DNA from: CAYTOF01 sp964439435
Lineage (GTDB): Bacteria; Bacillota; Clostridia; Oscillospirales; QAMX01
NCBI GenBank assembly: GCA_964439435.1
Contig: CAYTOF010000071.1
Span: forward strand, 1 to 11,035
Direction of reading: 5' to 3'
Length of the DNA: 11,035 nucleotides
In this document: piece by piece, positions 6,202 to 10,687 of the stretch
Layout: every line of letters starts with the position of its first letter
Position numbering within the stretch: position 1 is the first letter of the stretch
The notes under the pieces: generated by a model
Databases searched by the model: none
Seen by the model: only the letters and a program-made list of their open reading frames with translations
Told to the model about the DNA's origin: nothing
Position numbers and translations under genes: made by a program

Positions 6202-7029
6202 CTAAACCTCGAAGCTGTCTCCGGCGCATAAAAGATGCACGCGCTCGCCAAGCAACCTCTTCATCTCGCACATGGCAAGTATACCGGTGCAGTGCAAGGG
6301 GATGATTTTTCTGACGTCCAAATCGGCCAGATGCGCAATGGTCATCGATTGTCGCAGGGGCGTCGCGTCCCCAAGGTGCATACCGCCTATCACGGTGTCG
6401 ATTTTTTGACCTGGAAACAGCTTTCGGACATAGTGCAGACAGCTGATCACTCCGGGATGGGAGCATCCCAGCACAACAACAAGCCCTCCCTCGCTTTCGA
6501 GGACAAGCATCTGTTCGTCTCTCATCATGTCGGGAAAATTCTTTGAGCGCTCCTTCAAATAAAACCCTGTGGGGACGCCTTCAAACTCAACGGTGCTCGG
6601 TATCTCTCCCAAAAGATGCACAGAGTCTGCTATCTGCAGGTGCTTATTTGTGAAAACCAGATGTTTTTTGTGCCTGTCATATTCTTTTTGAGTCCAAGGA
6701 ATGCCGATATCGCTAAAAGTTGCGCTGTCGGCTTTGTAGGAGTATTTTCTTGCAAAGGCACTCTCGTGGACATATATGGGCGGGTGGGGGTTTCCGGCGG
6801 GAAAGTGCACCAGCCCGCCACAGTGATCGTAGTGCCCGTGGCTCAAAACGATATGCGCTGCAGTTCCTATGTCCAGGTTCATTGCGGCGGCATTGCGGAG
6901 AAAGACATCGGAACGACCGGTGTCGAAAAGTATGTCGCCTCGCTCATGATTTATAAAAAGAGAAAGTCCGTGTTCGGCCAAAAAGGGGCACTTTCTTGTT
7001 TGGTTGTCGGTTAGAATGTGAATTTTCAT
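6202..7029 (-). CDS. MBL-fold metallo-hydrolase (COG1237-like)
   Basis: A 275-residue metallo-beta-lactamase-fold protein, probably of the group annotated as dihydropterin ribofuranosylaminobenzene 5'-phosphate synthase-like hydrolases (COG1237). Seen: LFDTG at 34-38; the metal motif HGHYDH at 64-69 (HxHxDH); GCSHPGV with His191; GGMHLGD with His218; and IIPLHCTG with His246. No signal peptide or fused rubredoxin or flavodoxin domain is seen, so it is not a standard flavodiiron protein. The substrate is unknown. ATG 7029 has AAAGG 10 bases upstream and the protein starts MKIHILTDN as relatives do; a longer frame to 7098 would run through the promoter -10 box. It is the first gene of the eight-gene operon, directly behind a promoter with the CATATG operator. 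MBL proteins of this group recur beside NifX-like and MinD-ferredoxin genes in anaerobes. Confidence 0.82.
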   Translation of the reverse strand: MKIHILTDNQTRKCPFLAEHGLSLFINHERGDILFDTGRSDVFLRNAAAMNLDIGTAAHIVLSHGHYDHCGGLVHFPAGNPHPPIYVHESAFARKYSYKADSATFSDIGIPWTQKEYDRHKKHLVFTNKHLQIADSVHLLGEIPSTVEFEGVPTGFYLKERSKNFPDMMRDEQMLVLESEGGLVVVLGCSHPGVISCLHYVRKLFPGQKIDTVIGGMHLGDATPLRQSMTIAHLADLDVRKIIPLHCTGILAMCEMKRLLGERVHLLCAGDSFEV

Positions 7030-7076
7030 ATCAATACAGCCTTTGCAAGTAAATGAGACATTTTGTCCATAGCAGT

Positions 7077-7105
7077 ATTGTACTCTTGTTTTGGGCATAT
7101 GTCAA
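7077..7105 (-). promoter_or_regulatory. Promoter of the MBL-scaffold-Mrp-NifX-MinD operon
   Basis: On the minus strand TTGACA (7105-7100) and TACAAT (7082-7077) are separated by 17 bases; expected transcription start near 7070, about 40 bases before ATG 7029. It lies just downstream of the radical SAM gene stop (7128), with no clear terminator between, so some read-through is possible. Confidence 0.75.
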
Positions 7106-7107
7106 TA
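7088..7107. promoter_or_regulatory. Candidate operator, copy 1 (CATATG-centred)
   Basis: GTTTTGGGCATATGTCAATA covers the -35 box of the operon promoter. It matches 19 of 20 bases at 9498-9517, which occupies the same place in another promoter. The core fits the dyad TnGnCATATGnCnA. Identity extends well past the -35 hexamer into the spacer, which core promoter function alone does not explain. Confidence 0.6.
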
Positions 7108-7127
7108 TCTTTTGTCGGCGATATATT

Positions 7128-7832
7128 TCAGTCGTATCTGATTTCCACCGAGGGGACATCCTCTCGTATTTCCTCGGCAAACTCCGCAAGCAGCGTGTTC
7201 CCGACGCCCTCGAGGCCTGCCTGTATCAAATCCCCCGTGTCAACAAACTTCTGCAGATAATATCTTTTGGCGCCTCGGATCCACTTGCCTATTGCTGTAA
7301 AATCAGCTTTTGTGTGATACCCGCTCACAACCGTGGTTCGAAACTCATAATCTGTGGGCTCTGTCAGCAGATATGAGATACTCCGATCCACAGCGGCGAC
7401 CACGCTCTTGCTTTTTTCCGGATCTAATCCCGCAGTACTTGCGTAGGAACCCGGGGCATTTTTAATGTCCATTGCCACATAGTCAATAAGACCGCCCTCC
7501 ACAAGTTCTATGAGCTTGTCAGGAAAACTGCCGTTTGTGTCCAGCTTGACAAAAAAGCCCATTTCCTTTATCTTTGATATGAATGCGCCCAAATCCTTTT
7601 GCATCAGGGGCTCGCCCCCTGTGATGCACACACCTTCCAAAAAGTTTTTTCGCTTTGAGAGAAAGTCAAAAAACTCCTCTTCTGAGATGGTCTCCTCCGC
7701 GTCCGGATTCAATACCAACGTCGCATTGTGGCAATAAGGACAACGAAAATTACAGCCCGCCGTAAAAACCGTGGCGGCTATTTTCCCCGGATAGTCCAAA
7801 AGCGTCATCTTTTGTAAACCTGAAATCTTCAA
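7128..7832 (-). CDS. Radical SAM protein, anaerobic ribonucleotide reductase-activating (NrdG2-like)
   Basis: A 234-residue radical SAM protein of the type annotated as anaerobic ribonucleoside-triphosphate reductase activating protein. Seen: the SAM-cluster motif CNFRCPYC (Cys27, 31, 34), preceded by KMTLLDYPGKIAATVFTAG, and the SAM-binding ITGGEPLMQ at 70-78; LDTNG and VAMDIKNAPGSY follow in the usual order. I chose TTG 7832: GAGGTG lies 5 bases upstream and the protein then begins MKISGLQKMTLLDYPGK, matching the family length of about 230. The longer frame to 7961 would overlap most of the end of the DUF134 gene. No nrdD-like reductase is in the window. It is paired with DUF134 (19-base gap) and precedes the metal-cluster operon, so its glycyl-radical or other substrate may belong to that system instead (inference). 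Confidence 0.82.
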   Translation of the reverse strand: MKISGLQKMTLLDYPGKIAATVFTAGCNFRCPYCHNATLVLNPDAEETISEEEFFDFLSKRKNFLEGVCITGGEPLMQKDLGAFISKIKEMGFFVKLDTNGSFPDKLIELVEGGLIDYVAMDIKNAPGSYASTAGLDPEKSKSVVAAVDRSISYLLTEPTDYEFRTTVVSGYHTKADFTAIGKWIRGAKRYYLQKFVDTGDLIQAGLEGVGNTLLAEFAEEIREDVPSVEIRYD

Positions 7833-7851
7833 AACATCACCTCGTTGTCTT

Positions 7852-8328
7852 TTATTTACCTCTGCGACCGTGTCTGCGGCAGTTGCCGCGACAAAATCTC
7901 CCGCCCCGATCCCTGGTGCACACAATGTTCTTAGAACCACAGGTGGGGCACATATAGACATCGTCTTTTCCCGACATCAAATTTTCATAGCTTTCTTCCC
8001 ATTCCTTGCCGCAATTGTTGCAGGTGACGGGGCAGATTTGGCGTGTGAAATTGCCGCCCTCCACTCTGATCACCTTGCTGTTTACCAAGCTGTCGGCCAC
8101 TTTTTCCCTTGCCGAGATGAGTATCCGCTGAAAAGTCGGCCTTGAGATCTCCATCTTCTCCGCGCATTCGCTTTGCTCAAGGCCTTCAAGATCGCGCAGC
8201 CTTATGGCTTCCAGCTCCTCAAGTTTTAAAGTGTTCTCCGCCATATCCCCTGAGTCAGTCTCGGATGGGATAAAAAACGGAACACTGGGTATATGTTCTA
8301 TGCGTCTCCATTTTACGGGCCGCGCCAT
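7852..8328 (-). CDS. DUF134 (UPF0251) HTH protein with C-terminal zinc ribbon, candidate regulator
   Basis: A 158-residue protein of the DUF134/UPF0251 family, predicted DNA-binding proteins with a sigma-region-4-like HTH. Seen: MARPVKWRRIEHIPSVPFFIP at the start; LKLEELEAIRLRDLEGLEQSECAEKMEISRP at about 35-64 leading into the recognition helix TFQRILISAREKVADSL; then a C-terminal Cys part with C103NNC106 and C127PTC130, plus Cys137, 146 and 150 near a Gly/Arg/Cys-rich end. The ribbon could bind zinc or sense metal or redox state (inference). ATG 8328 follows GGAG at 9-base spacing. Members of this family occur beside, or fused to, NifX-type domains in anaerobes, which fits this locus. Expected role: transcription control of the NifX/MinD/Mrp operon and the small Gly-rich gene unit, possibly through the CATATG operator (inference). 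Confidence 0.85.
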   Translation of the reverse strand: MARPVKWRRIEHIPSVPFFIPSETDSGDMAENTLKLEELEAIRLRDLEGLEQSECAEKMEISRPTFQRILISAREKVADSLVNSKVIRVEGGNFTRQICPVTCNNCGKEWEESYENLMSGKDDVYMCPTCGSKNIVCTRDRGGRFCRGNCRRHGRRGK

Positions 8329-8404
8329 TTATTTCAACTCCGTTCATTTAAAATAGCGTGTAGTGCAATAAAATCATAGAAAACCTCTAAATGCACCAAG
8401 CTAT

Positions 8405-8433
8405 ATGTTAATCCTTTTACGGCTCTATGTCAA
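8405..8433 (-). promoter_or_regulatory. Promoter of the DUF134-radical SAM pair
   Basis: On the minus strand a perfect TTGACA (8433-8428) and TAACAT (8410-8405, 4 of 6 matches) are separated by 17 bases, about 75 bases upstream of ATG 8328. The bases after the -35 (TTGACATAGAGCC) loosely resemble the TTGACATATGCCC of the two operator-bearing promoters. The leader at 8329-8404 shows no further structure that I can recognise. Confidence 0.5.
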
Positions 8434-8434
8434 C

Positions 8435-8459
8435 TTAAAAGAGGGGCAAAAACCTCTTT
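8435..8459 (-). terminator. Terminator after the three small Gly-rich genes
   Basis: AAAGAGG (8438-8444) and CCTCTTT (8453-8459) form a 7-bp stem with an 8-base loop, and on the minus strand TTTTAAG follows. It lies about 60 bases after the stop at 8522 and overlaps the region just upstream of the DUF134 promoter -35, separating the two units. Confidence 0.6.
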
Positions 8460-8462
8460 ATA

Positions 8463-8516
8463 ATGAGCATGGTTATAAGGCAGGGTCAAAATCCTGCCTT
8501 ATAACCATTATGAGCA
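8463..8516. repeat. 16-bp perfect inverted repeat flanked by 7-bp direct repeats
   Basis: ATGGTTATAAGGCAGG (8469-8484) and its exact complement (8493-8508) flank an 8-base loop. The direct repeat ATGAGCA occurs on both sides (8463-8469 and 8510-8516). No T-run follows on either strand, so it is a weak candidate as a stand-alone terminator; it may stabilise the 3' end of the upstream transcript or be a small palindromic mobile remnant. Confidence 0.7.
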
Positions 8517-8521
8517 ATGCT

Positions 8522-8860
8522 TTATTCATTGTCTTTTTCCATGTTGGATAGACGCGTTTTCACCTCGGCCAGCTCTTCCTCAAGAAAAGCGGCACGGTCT
8601 TTTAAAAAAGCTTTTTCATTTGCTGCAACGGTGCTTTCGTCTGCATAGGGAGCATTGCTAAACCTTCCCCATCTGGGCATGCCCACACCGGCAAACATCC
8701 TGCGAAATCCGCCGCCTCCACGACCTCTTCCAAAGCCCATACCGCGGCCAAATCCTGCTTGATTTGCGCAACCCGGAACCTGATAACCGGCACAATAACC
8801 GGCACCTCGCCCGCTCATGCGGCCCATTCCCATGGGACCTGTTCTGTCACCTCTTGGCAT
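8522..8860 (-). CDS. DUF5320-like Gly/Arg-rich small protein with C-terminal coiled coil
   Basis: A 112-residue protein starting MPRGDRTGPMGMGRMSGRGAG, a start typical of DUF5320-type proteins. The middle is Gly/Arg/Phe-rich (GFGRGMGFGRGRGGGGFRRMF, about 38-58) with two Cys (CAGY, PGCAN). The last third, about residues 75-108 (ANEKAFLKDRAAFLEEELAEVKTRLSNM), is charged and helical and looks like a coiled coil. Function is unknown in the family; such genes are frequent neighbours of NifX-like, Mrp and DUF134 genes in anaerobes. I chose ATG 8860 because GGAGG lies 8 bases upstream and its N-terminus matches the paralogs; GTG at 8869 is the alternative. It is the last of three tandem paralogs and is followed by a palindrome and a terminator. 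Confidence 0.8.
   Translation of the reverse strand: MPRGDRTGPMGMGRMSGRGAGYCAGYQVPGCANQAGFGRGMGFGRGRGGGGFRRMFAGVGMPRWGRFSNAPYADESTVAANEKAFLKDRAAFLEEELAEVKTRLSNMEKDNE
8797..8860 (-). repeat. 64-bp duplicated 5' coding segment, copy A
   Basis: The first 64 bases of this gene match the first 64 bases of the neighbour (9080-9143) at 61 positions, including third codon positions. This indicates recent duplication or gene conversion limited to the 5' ends; downstream the two genes differ. Confidence 0.85.
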
Positions 8861-8921
8861 AATACACACCTCCTTTCGTTTGTACTTGTCTCAAAGTGAA
8901 TTAATGTGATTGGTTTTCGAC

Positions 8922-9143
8922 TTATTTTGTTTTTGACTTGTTTTGTCTGGATAAAAAGTATGCGATTGCCGCAATGGGCAATGCAGCGATCAAAAGGGGC
9001 AGTTTTCTGCCTCTGCCGACGCCTCGGGCTCTGCCATAGCCTGCGTTCATAAAACCGGGAGTATCAAATCCCGCGCAGAAACCGGCACCTCGCCCGCTCA
9101 TGCGACCCATTCCCATGGGACCTGTTCTGTCACCTCCGGGCAT
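8922..9143 (-). CDS. Small DUF5320-like N-terminus fused to a membrane helix
   Basis: A 73-residue protein starting MPGGDRTGPMGMGRMSGRGAG, nearly the same as the next gene, with one Cys at FCAG. After a short Gly/Arg stretch (GYGRARGVGRGRK) it ends in a hydrophobic segment at about 48-65 (LPLLIAALPIAAIAYFLS) and a basic tail (RQNKSKTK), so it is probably a single-pass membrane protein. Function is unknown. The start is well supported: GGGAGGTG lies 7 bases upstream of ATG 9143. It is the middle gene of three; the shared N-terminal module with different C-termini suggests that the module docks on a common partner while the tails set location (inference). Confidence 0.72.
   Translation of the reverse strand: MPGGDRTGPMGMGRMSGRGAGFCAGFDTPGFMNAGYGRARGVGRGRKLPLLIAALPIAAIAYFLSRQNKSKTK
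9080..9143 (-). repeat. 64-bp duplicated 5' coding segment, copy B
   Basis: The counterpart of 8797-8860. The three differences are at 9105, 9137 and 9138 (aligned with 8822, 8854 and 8855). Confidence 0.85.
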
Positions 9144-9180
9144 CTGCTCTCACCTCCCAAAGTTGTTGGCGTTCATGTCT

Positions 9181-9378
9181 TTATTGCTCTCTTATCATGG
9201 ATGTATTGCACTTGGGACACAGGATGGAAGTGCAAGGCTTTCCGATGGTGTGGGGTGTCTTTGTGCCGCACTTGGGGCACACGCAATTTCCTTCAGGTCC
9301 TGCGCCGAGCGGTCCGCGCCGATCTCTTCTGCCGCCTCCGCGACCGCGCAACGGCCCTGTTCCGTCACCTCTTGGCAT
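9181..9378 (-). CDS. Small DUF5320-like N-terminus with zinc ribbon
   Basis: A 65-residue protein starting MPRGDGTGPLRGRGGGRRDRRG, then a ribbon with six Cys: Cys32, 34, 37 (CVCPKC), Cys49, and Cys54, 57 (CPKC). The paired CPKC knuckles about 20 residues apart fit a zinc ribbon; a rubredoxin-like iron site is possible. It shares the N-terminal motif with the next two genes but is otherwise different. I use ATG 9378: AAAGGA lies about 10 bases upstream and the N-terminus matches the paralogs; a GTG at 9387 is the alternative. It is the first gene of the three-gene unit, about 100 bases behind a consensus promoter that carries the CATATG operator. Function is unknown; linkage by promoter and neighbourhood suggests a part in the NifX/MinD/Mrp system. 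Confidence 0.75.
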   Translation of the reverse strand: MPRGDGTGPLRGRGGGRRDRRGPLGAGPEGNCVCPKCGTKTPHTIGKPCTSILCPKCNTSMIREQ

Positions 9379-9486
9379 ATATAACACATCCTTTCAAGCT
9401 TGTCGCTTTACAAAGCTCTTTGCCTGCAATACAGCTGCGAGAGCTCATGTGAAAGCCCATATGCCGCAATTTGGTTTTCCTATGCT

Positions 9487-9515
9487 ATTATACAATAGTT
9501 ATGGGCATATGTCAA
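9487..9515 (-). promoter_or_regulatory. Promoter of the three-gene DUF5320-like unit
   Basis: On the minus strand a perfect TTGACA (9515-9510) and a perfect TATAAT (9492-9487) are separated by 17 bases. It is the strongest-looking promoter of the locus, so repression through the overlapping dyad is plausible. Confidence 0.8.
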
Positions 9516-9523
9516 TAACTATT
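9494..9523. promoter_or_regulatory. Candidate operator, copy 2: 30-bp dyad centred on CATATG
   Basis: AATAGTTAT (9494-9502) and ATAACTATT (9515-9523) are exact complements with the same centre (9508.5) as the inner CATATG; only two of the 15 base pairs break the symmetry. The inner 20 bases (9498-9517) match 7088-7107 at 19 positions. It covers the -35 box and most of the spacer. Confidence 0.65.
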
Positions 9524-9603
9524 TTCGAAATAAACAAAATATTTTTATCCGAGCGCCGGTCTTTTTTGAGATCCGCAGGGGGAAATTGTTCACAATTAGT
9601 GCC

Positions 9604-9631
9604 TTGACTATGTTTGAGGCGGTGATATAAT
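9604..9631 (+). promoter_or_regulatory. Promoter of the FeoB-associated protein gene
   Basis: TTGACT (9604-9609) and a perfect TATAAT (9626-9631) with 16-base spacing; expected transcription start near 9638, inside the palindrome that follows. Confidence 0.65.
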
Positions 9632-9632
9632 T

Positions 9633-9659
9633 ATATAAGTTAGTTAGACTAACTTATAT
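9633..9659. promoter_or_regulatory. Palindromic operator, DtxR/IdeR-like (iron box candidate)
   Basis: ATATAAGTTAGT (9633-9644) and ACTAACTTATAT (9648-9659) are perfect 12-base arms around a 3-base spacer, directly after the -10 box. The embedded GTTAGACTAAC (9643-9653) fits the core of DtxR/IdeR sites (GGTTAGSCTAACC). An Fe(II)-dependent repressor bound here would block the start site, which suits a gene linked to ferrous iron uptake (inference). Confidence 0.55.
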
Positions 9660-9701
9660 GCGCCAAACGGTGCTTTGCCGTTTTTATAAGGGAGTGAGAG
9701 T

Positions 9702-9893
9702 ATGTTTGACTTTATAAGAGACAACCTTGCCACGCTCATCATCTTGGTCGTGGTGGCGGTTCTGGTCACTTTGGCTGTGATAAAGGTCATAAAAAACAAG
9801 AAAAAAGGCGGCTCTTGCGGGAGCTCCTGTGGCGGATGTGCCTTTGCGGCATCCTGCGGTGTGCCGAGTATTCCGGATAAAAAAGACAAATAG
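9702..9893 (+). CDS. FeoB-associated Cys-rich membrane protein
   Basis: A 63-residue single-pass membrane protein: a short N-terminus MFDFIRDN, a membrane helix at about 9-30 (LATLIILVVVAVLVTLAVIKVI), a basic stop-transfer stretch KNKKK and a Cys/Gly tail with Cys39, 43, 46 and 52 (GSCGSSCGGCAF...SC). Length and pattern fit the FeoB-associated Cys-rich membrane protein family, usually encoded next to the ferrous iron transporter gene feoB. No feoA or feoB lies in this window, so this copy is an orphan here. GGGAG lies about 7 bases before ATG 9702. Its own promoter and DtxR-like palindrome suggest iron-responsive control. Its stop codon forms part of the following hairpin. The molecular role in the family is not established; the Cys group may bind iron at the membrane. 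Confidence 0.85.
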   Translation: MFDFIRDNLATLIILVVVAVLVTLAVIKVIKNKKKGGSCGSSCGGCAFAASCGVPSIPDKKDK

Positions 9894-9949
9894 CGACTAA
9901 AAGCAAGATGCGAAAATTCAAAAGAGTTGCATCTTGATTTTAGTCGCTA
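9891..9949. terminator. Long hairpin between convergent genes
   Basis: Two 21-base arms (9891-9911 and 9929-9949) pair at 20 of 21 positions around a 17-base loop. The left arm begins with the TAG stop of the FeoB-associated gene. Runs of A or T flank or interrupt the stem rather than forming a classic tail, but the position between convergent genes fits a bidirectional terminator. Confidence 0.65.
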
Positions 9950-9965
9950 AAAATGAACCTGTTTG

Positions 9966-10538
9966 TCAGGTATTTGTTTTAGTTGATTTTTGCCCCTCGT
10001 CTTTGTCGCTGTCCTTTTGCGGAAGCACAGAGAGCAGACGCAACTTGTGGGCGACGGCTTGAACAAGGGCCAGGAGGGCGATACCCGTGGGGGCAGAGGG
10101 GTCAACGTCACTGCCGGAAAAGGGTGCACCACAAGCAGGGGAGACGCCCTTTTCGCTTTCAGATTTAGAAAAAGTCCGAAAAAGCGCCCTTTCTAGTTCA
10201 GTACAAAAGAGATCGTAGACCTTCGCAAGTTCGTGGTTTTCCGTCATGAGCAGCACAAAACTGTCTATTTCCGCCAAACTGAGAACACGCTTGCAGAGGG
10301 CAATGATTGTGAGCACTGCCAGATGGTCACGCTGGTATTTCTTTTTATAAGGAGGCGGCAAAATACCGTGCTTGACATAGTTATTTATCATGGTGGAGGT
10401 GGTGGCACTCTCACCGCCGCTGTCAAAGGGGATGGCATTGCGTTCCAAAATCGTCAGCACCTGGTCCATATACAGCTCGAAATTGGGCAGTTCCTCCCAT
10501 CTGGGCCATCGAAAAGAGATAATTTCCTTGTTGTTGAT
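9966..10538 (-). CDS. DUF1836 protein (MerR-like HTH), apparent non-standard start
   Basis: A probable DNA-binding protein of the DUF1836 family. Seen: the family core TTSTMINNYVKHGILPPPYKKKYQRDHLAVL, followed by CKRVLSLAEIDSFV. The first ATG is at 10469 and gives 167 aa, but the frame stays open upstream to a TAA at 10554-10556 and encodes WPRWEELPNFELYMDQV, which I recognise as the conserved DUF1836 N-terminus. There is no ATG, GTG or TTG in that stretch; a strong AAAGGAGGT (10555-10547) lies 8 bases before an in-frame ATC at 10538, while ATG 10469 has no clear ribosome binding site. I therefore give 10538 as the likely start (190 aa), with 10469 as the conventional alternative and a base error as a third explanation. 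The Ser/Asp-rich C-terminal third is not conserved as far as I can tell. Target unknown; the operator palindrome upstream suggests autoregulation (inference). Confidence 0.75.
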   Translation of the reverse strand: MNNKEIISFRWPRWEELPNFELYMDQVLTILERNAIPFDSGGESATTSTMINNYVKHGILPPPYKKKYQRDHLAVLTIIALCKRVLSLAEIDSFVLLMTENHELAKVYDLFCTELERALFRTFSKSESEKGVSPACGAPFSGSDVDPSAPTGIALLALVQAVAHKLRLLSVLPQKDSDKDEGQKSTKTNT

Positions 10539-10568
10539 ATGCCTCGACCTCCTTTACCTTCTTATATA

Positions 10569-10596
10569 ATTATAAAGGCAATCCCTCTTTTGTCAA
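10569..10596 (-). promoter_or_regulatory. Promoter of the DUF1836 gene
   Basis: On the minus strand TTGACA (10596-10591) and TATAAT (10574-10569) are separated by 16 bases. The expected transcription start near 10562 leaves only a few bases before the AAAGGAGGT at 10555, which supports translation beginning at about 10538. Confidence 0.72.
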
Positions 10597-10608
10597 TAGT
10601 TATTGACA
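10591..10608. promoter_or_regulatory. 18-bp palindrome joining two divergent -35 boxes
   Basis: TGTCAATAGTTATTGACA is a perfect dyad (8-base arms, 2-base centre), and its two ends are the -35 boxes of the divergent promoters. One bound dimer could control both genes. Its minus strand shares the 14-mer TGTCAATAACTATT with the operator at 9510-9523. Confidence 0.6.
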
Positions 10609-10631
10609 ACCAACAAAGGATGTTATATAAT
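10603..10631 (+). promoter_or_regulatory. Promoter of the SGNH hydrolase gene
   Basis: Perfect TTGACA (10603-10608), 17-base spacer and perfect TATAAT (10626-10631), about 57 bases upstream of ATG 10688. Confidence 0.8.
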
Positions 10632-10687
10632 CTATGTCATGCGGTAATGAATACTATGTGATATATTATACGCGACAAGGAGAAATT

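Larger units (their letters stand above)
9379..9701. other. Divergent intergenic region (323 bases)
   Basis: No credible gene is seen here. It holds the minus-strand promoter and CATATG operator (9487-9523), and the plus-strand promoter and iron-box-like palindrome of the FeoB-associated gene (9604-9659). A roughly 100-base leader before ATG 9378 contains a second CATATG (CCCATATGCC, near 9460) and minor hairpins. A weak stem (AAACGG 9665-9670 with CCGTTT 9678-9683) followed by T residues lies in the plus-strand leader. I recognise no riboswitch. Confidence 0.7.

Noticed and set aside
6156..6251. Longer start for the NifU/IscU-like protein at 6251 or 6176
   Set aside because: The longest version overlaps the end of the MBL gene and adds sequence not typical of the family; GTG 6155 has AAGAAGG at the right distance.
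1975..7029. A nitrogen fixation (nif) operon
   Set aside because: NifX-type and NifU-like proteins are present, but none of nifH, nifD, nifK, nifE, nifN, nifB or nifS is in the window.
7833..7961. Longer radical SAM reading frame from 7961
   Set aside because: The added residues are an out-of-frame reading of the Cys-rich end of DUF134; TTG 7832 has a good ribosome binding site and gives the family length.
9379..9486. Riboswitch or leader RNA in the 100-base leader before ATG 9378
   Set aside because: Only small stems such as CAAAG-AG-CTTTG are visible; no known riboswitch motif could be recognised.
9661..9690. Transcription attenuator in the leader of the FeoB-associated gene
   Set aside because: The stem is only 6 bp with a 7-base loop and no alternative pairing was seen, although five T follow it; too weak to call.
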